64,000 nt of DNA from positions 121,056,838-121,120,837 of the forward strand of contig CM056744.1 in assembly GCA_029851415.1 (NCBI GenBank). The letters are read 5' to 3'. Position numbers and translations under genes: made by a program. This DNA is from Eretmocerus hayati. Taxonomy: Eukaryota; Arthropoda; Insecta; Hymenoptera; Aphelinidae. The notes under the pieces are model-generated. The model had not been told where the DNA came from and made no database searches. It worked only from the letters and a program-made list of their open reading frames with translations. Below, one piece after another: positions 35,657 through 45,402 of this stretch. Numbering within the stretch: the stretch's first letter is position 1; each line of letters starts with the position of its first letter.

Positions 35657-38584
35657 TCAAATCTTTTCTTGCTTAACTTTGATTTTACTTTGGAGGCTTT
35701 CCATCTCAAGGAACACAAGGTTTCTGTCAATTTCCTGTAATTTTAGTTTCAAATCCTCAAGGCTTTTCTTAAGTTCATTTAATTTCCCTTTGCCCTCTGG
35801 CGTTTTCATTTCAGCCTTAATCTGTCTCTGTTCTTCAAGTAGATCTCTTTTCTGTTTCTGCAATTTGCTTTTTTTCTCTTTGAATGATTTATTAATATTT
35901 TGCTCTTTTTCCTTGATTAACTTATTTTTCTCACGTTTTACTTTATTTTCCTGTATTTCCTCTTCTCTCAACCTCCTATCTTCTTCTTTCTTCTGGGCAA
36001 TTTTCAACATATCACTACAGCCATAAGCTGATGTACCTTGTGGAATCACTTTTTTCCCCTTTTTGGAAACAGGTTCAGGCAGTCTAAATATTTTATCAAA
36101 TTCCTCTTTTTTATTTATAGGACTAGTGACATTATTCTCATTACAAGTGATATCTTTGAAAGGAGCTGTCTGAGTTTTTAATCCACCCATATGCAGCTCA
36201 TTAAATTCTACATTAGAATATGGAACTTTGCTAGATAAATCCAAGGCCCCACAGTCATCTTTAGAAGCCAGCAAATGACTTGAGGGCTTACACAAATCAA
36301 CATAACTTTTCTCAATTGAACCAAGATCATCACAATGGTCCTTCGAATGAATTGCAGTTTCATGTGAACTTGGTCCACGTAAAGGACCAAAATCTGATTT
36401 GGCTTCACCGGTAACTGGAATAATGCTATCTTGCTCAGCAGCGATACTAAAAATAACATTCGAACTCTTGCCATGGTGATCAACTGATGATACATCACAG
36501 CTTATAAGAGCAGACTCACATGCAGCTATCTCCATTTGACTAGTAGATTCTTGAAAAGCATTTTGAGAGAGATGAAACTCACTGACATTTTCCAAAGAAT
36601 CAGCATCATTTTCCTCTGACTGAGTAGCTTGAAAATTAGTGATTTCTGATGGAGGTGAGAGCAAATCTCTCCCATCAGGTGTCACTTCATTGGTATCAAA
36701 CAAGGCATTTTCATCGGTTGCATCAGTGCCTGGAATAACTTCGAATACAGTGAGAGATTTTGTTCGACCAATGAGATCAATACATTGGATTTCAATTGGG
36801 GGACTTTCACTTGTTTTATCTAGCCCAATACCACTGTCATTGCTTGAATCACAAAAAGGCATCCCAGGATCTAGCTTGTCATGTTGCTCAATGTATCCAT
36901 CATCAAATGAATTTTGTACGGTGACATAGTTGGATTCTCCAATGACCAAATCTTGAAAAGTTTGATCACCGGTACTTTCATTCAGGATTTCAGGAAGATC
37001 ACTGGGTGAATATTCTTCAGATCCACTGTTTGAATCACTCACATGTGTATGGTGTTTTTCAGCTAGTATTTTCATCTTTTTCCAACACTCAAACAGAGAT
37101 GAAAGATTTGGCTCACCGGTCCATGAGTTGGTTAAACCATTTTCAAGGAACAAATGTAGAAGATCTTGCCCAATAACTTGGGTTTCAAAGTAATTCAAAA
37201 ATTGTTCATGACTGACACTAGCATCATTGGTTGAGATGTTGTTTTCAATATGAGCTTCCGATGGAGCATCATTCTGACAAACCTGATTTTGCTTTTTATT
37301 CTTGTTCAAAATGTTGTAGTTGACTGCAGTTTTATCAAATGGCACAAGACCAGCTGCTTTAAAGCCATTTTGAATAATAAGCTTGAACTCTTCTTCATGG
37401 GATGTTAAGACTGACTGAAGCACTGGTGCAACCATATACTTCTTGAAATCAACAATTTCATTTTCAATTCTGTATTGTATCAACTTCTCTTTGTAGAACT
37501 GTTTCAGTGGTCGAAAGAAAGCTATGTCGAGAGGCTGGATGATGTGGGTACTGTTGGGATACAGAGCAATCAGTTCAATCTTTTTTTCCTCACAGAACTT
37601 CAGGGTCATGTATCCAATGTGTGAGGAATGGTTGTCAACAAAGAGAACTACAGGGAATTCATAGTTGTTCTTCAAAAGCCATGGATAGAAAACGTTGACC
37701 ATGTAGCTGTACCAACTCTCCTCCGTCATCCATCCACCTTCAGTAACACCTACACCCCATTCAACAGGGATGTATTTCAGCACACAGCTTTTAGGTACAC
37801 TTTTCTCCTCAAACAGCATCATAGGAGGGGCAATAGTTCCATCCGCTCCCACTGTAAAAAGTACAGTCACACAAGTCTTCTCGCTGCAACCAATTATGTT
37901 ATAAACAGCTTTGGCTCCTCTTGGTGCAATGACTTTATCTGCTTTGGGAAATAGTTGATATGCAGACTCATCAGCATTGAATATCCTACGAGCTGGGATT
38001 CCTTCCAGCTTTTTCATTTTCATATATTTTGAAATTTCATCAAACCAACCTTCCAAAGCTTCTCTAGTCACCGATGCTCTTGAGATTGTTAGATTCTGAG
38101 CTACCCGAGAACTCAAAGTAGGATGTCTTGCCATGAACAAGTTGTACCACTTATTACCTGGTCGCCCATTTTTGAATGGTGTCTTCTTACCAATTTGTGT
38201 GACATACTTTTTTATAAAATCTAGTAATCTACTCTTTGTTATTGGGAAACCTCTGTTAGCACATTGTATGAGCCAATCTTCAATCTCCTGTTCTTCTTCA
38301 TTTGTCAAGATAGTTGATGGCCCTCTCTTACAGTCAAGAGGAGTCATTCCAGCTTTTTTTATGTAGAGCGTACTCTTGGGTATACTAAACTTCACTGCTA
38401 CTGACCGATATGATAAATTCTCTTCACTCATCAAATTCAAAGCTTTCTGCAAATCATTTGAACTGTAAATGTACTGATTCTGGTGCTTGCGTTTTTTCTG
38501 TATCGCAGATGAGTTCTCATGCTTTTTGGTTCTGCCCTTGGGCTGCCCATTTTTTTTACTGTTACTTTTTTTTGCTTTGGGCAT
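35657..38584 (-). CDS. Pogo-family transposase (HTH, CENP-B-type HTH, DDE endonuclease, long coiled-coil tail)
   Basis: The product is 975 residues. The start MPKAKKSNSK at 38584 was preferred to an ATG 20 codons upstream because it opens a basic N-terminus usual for these proteins. Domains: a psq-type HTH at about 40-75 (DLQKALNLMSEENLSYRSVA); a CENP-B/Tc5-type HTH at about 90-165 (TKSRLLDFIKKYV, NKWYNLFMARHP); and the DDE endonuclease at about 195-410. The catalytic aspartates are visible in IFNADES (D205), VLFVDNHSSH (D317) and HIIQPLD (D353), so the last two are 36 apart. It would cut and rejoin the element's ends at TA sites. Beyond about residue 425 the protein is Ser/Asp/Glu-rich, and the last 120 or so residues form a Lys/Glu-rich coiled coil. 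Typical pogo transposases end soon after the DDE domain, so the tail is unusual. No frameshift or stop is seen. Confidence 0.92.
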   Translation of the reverse strand: MPKAKKSNSKKNGQPKGRTKKHENSSAIQKKRKHQNQYIYSSNDLQKALNLMSEENLSYRSVAVKFSIPKSTLYIKKAGMTPLDCKRGPSTILTNEEEQEIEDWLIQCANRGFPITKSRLLDFIKKYVTQIGKKTPFKNGRPGNKWYNLFMARHPTLSSRVAQNLTISRASVTREALEGWFDEISKYMKMKKLEGIPARRIFNADESAYQLFPKADKVIAPRGAKAVYNIIGCSEKTCVTVLFTVGADGTIAPPMMLFEEKSVPKSCVLKYIPVEWGVGVTEGGWMTEESWYSYMVNVFYPWLLKNNYEFPVVLFVDNHSSHIGYMTLKFCEEKKIELIALYPNSTHIIQPLDIAFFRPLKQFYKEKLIQYRIENEIVDFKKYMVAPVLQSVLTSHEEEFKLIIQNGFKAAGLVPFDKTAVNYNILNKNKKQNQVCQNDAPSEAHIENNISTNDASVSHEQFLNYFETQVIGQDLLHLFLENGLTNSWTGEPNLSSLFECWKKMKILAEKHHTHVSDSNSGSEEYSPSDLPEILNESTGDQTFQDLVIGESNYVTVQNSFDDGYIEQHDKLDPGMPFCDSSNDSGIGLDKTSESPPIEIQCIDLIGRTKSLTVFEVIPGTDATDENALFDTNEVTPDGRDLLSPPSEITNFQATQSEENDADSLENVSEFHLSQNAFQESTSQMEIAACESALISCDVSSVDHHGKSSNVIFSIAAEQDSIIPVTGEAKSDFGPLRGPSSHETAIHSKDHCDDLGSIEKSYVDLCKPSSHLLASKDDCGALDLSSKVPYSNVEFNELHMGGLKTQTAPFKDITCNENNVTSPINKKEEFDKIFRLPEPVSKKGKKVIPQGTSAYGCSDMLKIAQKKEEDRRLREEEIQENKVKREKNKLIKEKEQNINKSFKEKKSKLQKQKRDLLEEQRQIKAEMKTPEGKGKLNELKKSLEDLKLKLQEIDRNLVFLEMESLQSKIKVKQEKI

Positions 38585-38915
38585 TTTTATGCATTGATTC
38601 CTGAAACACAGTAGATAGCAGTCTTCATGAAGTTGAGGTACCATTATTTCAAGTGATCAAAATGACCTTTGAATTGAAATGAAATTATTACTGAAATTAT
38701 GTACTTACTCTGTAGTCACCGGTAGAGGTTAGAATCGTTTTGGCACGGATGATTCAGAAAATGCAACCAATTACGCAGCTTGAAGGCTTACATTATTCTT
38801 GTATACAGTATTTAACACATCACGGTAATTATGGTTAAATGGGGTATTAAATATTATGTACAATTACTTAAAAGTAGTGTGATAAAACTACGTCTAGCCT
38901 ACCGCGAAAAGCGTG

Positions 38916-39014
38916 CGTCCAACTACTGGCGACAGCCAGCAAACGACCACCCTGAAGTTGGACACGGTGTCCAACTATAGGAGAATGCTCTCACATCGGT
39001 GCCTTTACTTGGAC
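38916..39014. repeat. Right subterminal repeats of the pogo element
   Basis: Copies of the TIR-like motif occur in both orientations: gtccaactac (38917), agttggacac (38956), gtgtccaactata (38967) and tttacttggaca (39003). A further gtgtccaactattgg lies near 39369. The right subterminal region therefore has more copies than the left. Confidence 0.6.
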
Positions 39015-40334
39015 ATCGAATTTTAAAAAAACGACTTCAATATTAGCCGCAATCGCGAACATAATATCAAATTGAGAGTTTTATGAATTGAACCGGGTCG
39101 AAATCCCTTCCAAAATAGACAAATTTTTTTCATTTTTTTGACCTCCCGTGTTTAGACTTTTACCACCCCGGACACTCGAAACGGATCGATTCAGCGCCGC
39201 CGCCATACAGTACTGGACATGCCGTTAAAATTATGATTATTCTATTTTTGAATCCAAAAAATTGTTTGGAATCAACTCTCAGTGTAAGATAATGACCAGA
39301 TAGATGTCTGCGAATAATTTTCTTTACGTTTTCTTGCAAGGACGTTGTTAAATAAAGGTATTTTTGAGGTGTCCAACTATTGGCGCCGGAACGGCCAGTG
39401 TCCAAGAATTGGTACTTTTACCTTATTCAAGAGGACTTCTTGGCAGAGTTGAGTCTGCACCGGAGAAGTAAGGGAATCGCCGAGTGCAGCAAGGCTGCCG
39501 CAGCTCGCCGTTAAAAGTTGAAAGACGCGTTAGTGCAAAATAGTCGTACGGCCAGGGACGACGATGGCGCCGGCTAATAGCCAAAGTTGCCGAGACTGCC
39601 TTTTATTATTTTATATATCTTGTGCATAGCGTCAGATAGCGAAAATTATATAGCAGTACGACTTTGCATCGCGAAACTTTAATTCGCCAAGAAGGCCCGC
39701 ACCCCACTTGCCCGACTGTGGCGAAATTTCGTATCTTTTGAGCAGGGCGCAGTCGTACAGTGGCTGCATACTTTTGCACTTTTGAGTACTGCGGAGGTTG
39801 GGTATACATGTTTCAAGTGCTTAGACAAGTGGCTGTATAGTGAAGCCTCACGAATGGCTGTAATACGCACTTCGTGCAGTGTACAGACTCTTGCACACAT
39901 AGCCTACTCAAGGCAATAAGAGAACTTGCAGGAGTGTGGTTTGCTGAGAAAAATTATATTGCGAGTGACGTTCATTTTGAACAGGCGTGGATAATTGCAT
40001 CCGAAAAAACTGGAATAGAGAAGTAGAGAAAAATTAACGGTGATAAAGGTCACTTAAGTTATTTTTACTCGGTATAATACGGATGTAGAGCGTCGGATAA
40101 CTTCCCTGGGATAGGTAATAGCAATAATTTATGGAGAATATTTTGATTCGAGTATGTTACCAAGGGATCTCTTGTCAAACCGATTCCAAATCGTTGTTAA
40201 ATCACTCCTAATGGAGACAGAAAATTTGCTGACGTTTTCCACGTGAAAGAGATCTATCGAAAAGGGAAATAACACATCACTTTTCGATCGTCACAGCGAT
40301 ACATAAGTCCTTTCTTCAAAATAATAAGAGGCTG

Positions 40335-40511
40335 GGCACTGTAAAAAAATTCTTCAAGAAAGTCCAACCAACTGGTTGGATGAGAAATTCAACAGGTTGT
40401 TCCAATCAAATAGATGAATCTTCAACAAAATGGTTGAATTTTTCATTCAACCAGCCATATAGTTGAATTTTCCATTCATCCATTTGGTTTGAAGAAAATT
40501 GTACAATGTAG
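40335..40511. repeat. Small MITE-like element, family D (CACTGT ends)
   Basis: It starts gcactgtaaaaaaattcttc, and its right end is an imperfect reverse complement (gaagaaaattgtacaatgta). The interior has repeated and inverted ttgaattttt / aaccaactggttgg units. It shares terminal and ACCA-(A/G)CTGGTTG motifs with 56069-56150. Confidence 0.45.
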
Positions 40512-41139
40512 GCTTTATGTAGTGGACTAGTAGAAGAAGATTGAGATTTTGAGAAAGTTTTGTTGTAATCTAACAACACGCGCAGCTTGACGCTTCGACA
40601 GACATTGACAAAAAATTATCATACGATTCAAACGAACGAATTAGCATTCTAATTTCATTTGCCACAGCCGGTGCAGTGGATAGACCTGAAATTCTCGTCT
40701 ACAAATCTGACTAATGCATTAATTCGATGCAGAAATACGATGAAAACTATAGTTCCTCCACTCGAATGGCTGTATTGAGCTTATTTTACTTCCCCAAGCT
40801 AGTTTCAGTATTTGAAAGACGAGTATTTCCACATCTCGTAGGAAACATCGATGAAAAGGTCACTCACTGTTATAAAAAAAGAATTTGAGGAAAATCCTCG
40901 ATCAGATTAAGCATTTTCCAAATGATCGCAATGGTTACTCACCAGAGAGATTAGGTCTCGCAAGGGAATATTAAAGTTCCTGAGAAACGAAAGATGAAAT
41001 CATCAGCATGCGAATTTGAGCGATATTTTGGGATATAAAAAAATTAAAAAAACATTGGTGTTATCGTGAACTTGGCATGATTCAACCCATGTCGTCGAAA
41101 CTGATCCCATTATTGAGAGGACGGCTCGGTGGAAAGGTG

Positions 41140-41197
41140 TTCGGCCAATGTACATATAACGTCATAACGCGTATGCGTTATATGTAGATTGGCAGAA
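41140..41197. other. Compact hairpin, 58 nt, 22-bp stem
   Basis: The arms are ttcggccaatgtacatataa-cg and cgttatatgtagattggcag-aa, pairing at 20 of 22 positions around a 14-base loop. Size and regularity are like a small miRNA precursor. No transposon termini are seen. Confidence 0.45.
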
Positions 41198-42012
41198 CAA
41201 AATGTTTGTCGGGAAGGTGGGAGGAAAAGAGAAAACTTGGATTGAGTAACAAAGAGAGCCTCATTGTCGCTGCGATGAATTTTAAAACACTTGAGTCTTC
41301 AGTTTGCACGTCAATGCGGTCAAGACATTGCTAAAATCAAAACAGTCTCGTGATGCATACTCCGAAAAACCAATACACAGAGTAAGCACCCATCCAAGTA
41401 GTGGAGATCCTTTTCTATTTTCCAAAGAGAGAATCTCTGTAATAGGCTGCTCAAAAATGCATGGATGAATATCTCGCATCTCTTGCAAAAGTATCGAGTA
41501 GGACTTTTCGAGTGTTTATTTAGATTTCGCTCGAGAATAGACAGTGATCAAATAAATGAAAGCAAACGGATGAGTTTGGGCGGTCCAAGGAGTGAATAGA
41601 ATGAGAATGAGACGTGGATGCAGCCAAGACAGGCAGATCATGACAGTCGAAGAAAGGAGATAGGCTCGGATAGACGCGAGAGAAGCGAGTATCAGTAGAG
41701 TTTCAGGAGCATCTTCGTAGGTTTCAAGCGAAGTCTGTCTGCTCGCGTGATTTACTCACCGCCAGATGCACTCTTCCATCGTCAAGCCTTCGTACGTCTG
41801 CCGGATAAAATATTCGTTCCTGGATTTTCCCGCCACTTACTCTACTTTTTCCTGCATCTTCTTCCGTTTGGGTGAGTATGCGTTGTCGATCATTTTGATA
41901 GACGTCAATGATGAACATATTCGTCAAAATTCAAAAGTATGGGTATCAAGACTTACTTCAGTAAAAGATCAATAATCGCAACGAAATTGTACCTCGCGTG
42001 TATTCACAGATA

Positions 42013-45000
42013 ATGAAATACACCAGTGAAAACATCCTGTTCCTTGCCCTGAGTTTTGCTGTGGTTGCGGCCATACTCCCACAAGATTCACGACGTAAGT
42101 GACAACATTTCGAAAACTGGGTCAATATTGATAGCTCGCAATATTTGAAATTTTTTCATCATTAATGTGAAGAATTGACATATTACTCTTGGTTCAATAA
42201 AAAATTTTGGCAAAGCGAATTGCCTCTCTTTTGAATCATGATATTGAAATTCCAGAGTCTCATCTAGTTTCAGATTGTAGAAAACTTAGAATGGCCCGAA
42301 GTCATCGCAACTATCTCGATCTCCGTGACTTCATCTTGTGAGAGAATTATTACCAATGGTTTCAAATTTTTGAATTTCGACGATGAAGGGCTATAGACCC
42401 CTAAAAAACAGTGAGATGGGGCTATATGATAATGGTGTATCCTGCCATCCGATTAGCATGAATTGAATTCAGTTCTCAAATAAATTGAAATCTCACGAGG
42501 GATGGAGATGCCCATGAAAAACTCTCCTCCGTTTTCACGTGCAACAAAAAGGTCGACGCGAGTTCAAACTTTTTTCATCCTTCTCCATTAAGCTCCTTTA
42601 TAATTTCCAAAAACGATCGATCCTACATTCCCAAATTGATGAAAATGTCGCAGGAGAAGAGCTGTCCGCTGGAACAGAGGACACGTGCGACCACCCGGAG
42701 CAGTGCGGTCCCAACTCCGATTGCCGCATGCTACTGGGCCTGCCCATGTGTCGCTGCCTGCCGGACTTCGTGGGCTCGCCTCCGAGCTGCTCGCGGCGCT
42801 GCCTAGACGACCTGGACTGTCCCGATGGCGAGGTTTGCCTATCTACAAATAGACGGGGTCGCGCCCATCAACCCCTGAGTTGCTCAAATCCGTGCAGCGA
42901 GTCGTGCGGTCTCAATGCCGAGTGCAAACTCGTCGGCAAACGAGCCCAGTGCACCTGCCCAAAGGTATACCTCACCCTGCTCCCGACCACCGTAATTCAG
43001 AATATTGCATGATTATTTTCAAGAGGCTAATCCAAGCTAAAAAGCTGCTTTCAGTTTGTAAAACTGAAATTTACAAACTTAGTCACGTTTCTCTCTTTTT
43101 TTCTTTTATATTTACGATGCTGAAAATGACAAATCCCTCTGGCGTACAGCGTGAACCTATAGCATACATCGAGATAAAAGTGGCACATAGAGGGACAGCC
43201 GATACTCATAAAGTGGATTTTTAGGGCTGGTTTGGCGACCCCACTACAATTTGTCGCGAATGCAACAGCCACGCGGATTGTCCCGCCGACAGGCCAGCGT
43301 GTATTTTCGAGATAAGCTGCGAGAATCAATGTGAGGGATTGTGCGGTGTTTACGCTCACTGTAGGATCGCCACACACAACGCTACCGGACAGTCGATGCC
43401 CGTGTGCAGCTGCCCCGAGGGGCGAACTGGAAATCCCTTCGAATATTGCAGGCCCATCACCCAAGGTAATCTGCCCAAGCGCAAGCGAGAGCTCATCATC
43501 CGATTGAATGTCCACATTTGAAAGAGCGAAATGTCCCTCAAATCGAGTGTATAATCAAATTGGTGATTTTGAACAAATTTCATCGATCGACACATCACAG
43601 CTCGCAGGAATTTAAAATGGAATCAATTTAATCATTGGCCTTGGAAATCTTGTTTGAATGATTAAAATAAGCTTCTAAACGCATCTTATGAGATTTTCCT
43701 CCATTTGGGTAGGAGTACTGCGTAGAAAAAATCGTTCGCGAATTGGAGAGTCAAAATTCGAACTTGAATACCTCTTATCGTTGAATGCTTATCATAGTCT
43801 ACAGGCTTCATGAAAATCTATAAAGATAGGAAACTACAATCATGTGAAGTACGTTTGCTGATGGATGTACATCAAAGATTGAGATAATTCGTCAAAGCTC
43901 GATTGTACTTACGCATGTTCATTTTCTGTGCCTTGTATGATCATTGTGCAAGATACTATCACACGTAACAAACTTAGGCCAATATTCGTTGATGAAACAT
44001 CGAGTTGAAGATGAGGTCAAGATATTGTGTTATTTTCTAATTTCACTATTTAACAGTTTGAAAGCACCATGTATCATTAACAAGACTGTGCATTTTTTTG
44101 TGATTCTGCTTACACAATGAAAATACTTAAATAGGACACAACTAAAAATTTTTCAGCGCGATGGAATGGTGGTTTTGAATTTGTAAGCTGTAAAGAAATG
44201 ATTATCTATTCTAGACAAAGAATTCTCAACAGCTCAAAAAGGATAAAAATTACTCATGAAATGAGTTCGAAATTGCATTTCAAGTCCGAGGGAGAAAAGA
44301 ACTCAAAGTAAATTGAGCCAAAACGATCCACACAAATGTGGGCTACTTGGCAAGATTCTCATACTATTCTCCTATTTCAAAGCTCAAAAAGCGCCGAAGC
44401 CCTAATTAATTTGATACTGATCAGCAGATTGACATTTTTGCGACACGTTGAAAAAAAATTTTCTTCCAAATTCCAACTGCACGAAATCAATGTGAGTGCA
44501 GGCAAATCCATTAAGGTAGTCTTACACTAGAATACAAAATATACCAGAATGTCAACAAAGTTGGTGAAAATCCAGTTCAAGTGTTGATTAACATCTGTGG
44601 AAAGTTTCAAAATGATTGACCATTTTGATTCGGAGTGGTAGCCATTAAAATTCGTCACTTTTAATATTGCGCTGATATGGGAGTCCATGCTCTGTTGAGT
44701 CTCGCAGTCGATCCCATTCAAGTGCAATGTTAAAAGTGACGAATTTTATTTAATGGCCACCACTCCGAAACAAAACAGTCAATCATTTTGAAATTGTGCA
44801 CAGGTATTCATCAATACTTGAACTAAATTCTCACCAACTTTAGTGACATTCTGGTATGTTTTGTATTTCAAAGTACAACTACCTTAGATAGTAAGAGCGT
44901 GTGCTCAGCTGAGACCAAAGATCAGTTCAAAAGAAGTCGAAAAATTGTTGCAGTGAACCCGTGCCAGCCCAGCCCTTGCGGTCCCAACACGGACTGCCGG

Positions 45001-45402
45001 CCGACCCGTGACTACGCCTACGCACGCTGCGGCTGCCTGCCGGGCTACTTTGGCGATCCTCGATCTGCCCAAGGCTGCGAACTAGGGCAGGACTGCGTCG
45101 TCGACGATGACTGCCCTGAGAATCGAGCTTGCGTGGATTCGTTGTGTCAGAACCCTTGCGTCGACCCGGACATCGAGTGTCCACCCTCGCAGCCGTCCTG
45201 CGTCGTTCTGGACCACAAAGCCGTCTGTCGTAGCAAAGATTGTCCTCCTGGTGCTGCTGCTCCAGCCAACTCGACGGTGGGGTCCGATTGCGGCAGCGGG
45301 TCCAATTTTGCTGCTGACGAGGACGTGTTTCCCCAGATGCGGAGGGAGGCACAACCAAGGGCCATTACCAGCTACAACAACACCTTCGATCTGACAGCCT
45401 GA
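42013..45402 (+). CDS. Secreted cysteine-rich protein with dumpy-like EGF modules (4 exons)
   Basis: Exons are 42013-42094, 42654-42964, 43225-43465 and 44954-45402, with junction phases 1, 0 and 1; the product is 360 residues. Exon 1 encodes a signal peptide (MKYTSENILFLALSFAVVAA). The rest is cysteine modules. DTCDHPEQCGPNSDC, MCRCLPDFVGSPPSC and CLDDLDCPDGEVC come first. CSNPCSESCGLNAEC, then GWFGDPTTICRECNSHADCP, follow. PVCSCPEGRTGNPFEYCRPI comes next, then NPCQPSPCGPNTDCR, CGCLPGYFGDP and DCVVDDDCPENRACVDSLC. The NPCxPSPCGPNxxCR and CxCLPGYxGxP patterns are those of insect dumpy-type EGF proteins of the apical matrix, here in a short form without a transmembrane segment. All donors (gtaagt, gtatac, gtaatc) and acceptors (gtcgcag, tttttag, gttgcag) are acceptable. 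An extracellular matrix role is inferred from the family. A foldback element sits in intron 3. Confidence 0.85.
44514..44884. mobile_element. Foldback MITE in intron 3 of the EGF gene, TA target duplication
   Basis: The ends are AGGTAGT and ACTACCT, flanked by TA on both sides (44512-44513, 44885-44886). The arms of about 170 bases share accagaatgtca, aaagttggtga, agttcaagt, tttcaaaatgattgac, cggagtgg and aattcgtcacttttaa. It has no coding capacity. The AGG start and TA duplication suggest mobilisation by a Tc1/mariner/pogo-type transposase; that it used the neighbouring pogo enzyme is speculation. Confidence 0.8.

Larger units (their letters stand above)
34494..39423. mobile_element. Complete pogo-type DNA transposon with perfect TIRs and TA target duplication
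   Basis: The left end begins AGGTAAAAGTACCAATTCTT and stays identical to the reverse complement of the right end for 25 bases (through GGACA). TA dinucleotides flank it at 34492-34493 and 39424-39425, the insertion signature of the Tc1/mariner/pogo superfamily. Within lies a single long transposase frame on the minus strand (35657-38584). Both subterminal regions carry extra copies of the TIR motif ACTTGGACA. Intact ends plus an unbroken frame suggest recent or present activity. Size is 4,930 bases, longer than typical pogo elements because of the long coding region and flanks. Confidence 0.92.
39426..42009. other. Intergenic between the pogo element and the EGF gene
   Basis: No host coding sequence is supported. 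It contains the small MITE-like element at 40335-40511 and the hairpin at 41140-41197. A possible non-coding leader exon for the EGF gene could end at 41871 (g/gtgagt) and join at 42010 after ttcacag. Confidence 0.5.

Noticed and set aside
44927..45358. Long minus-strand frames opposite the last EGF exon
   Set aside because: Antisense shadows of the GC-rich coding exon.
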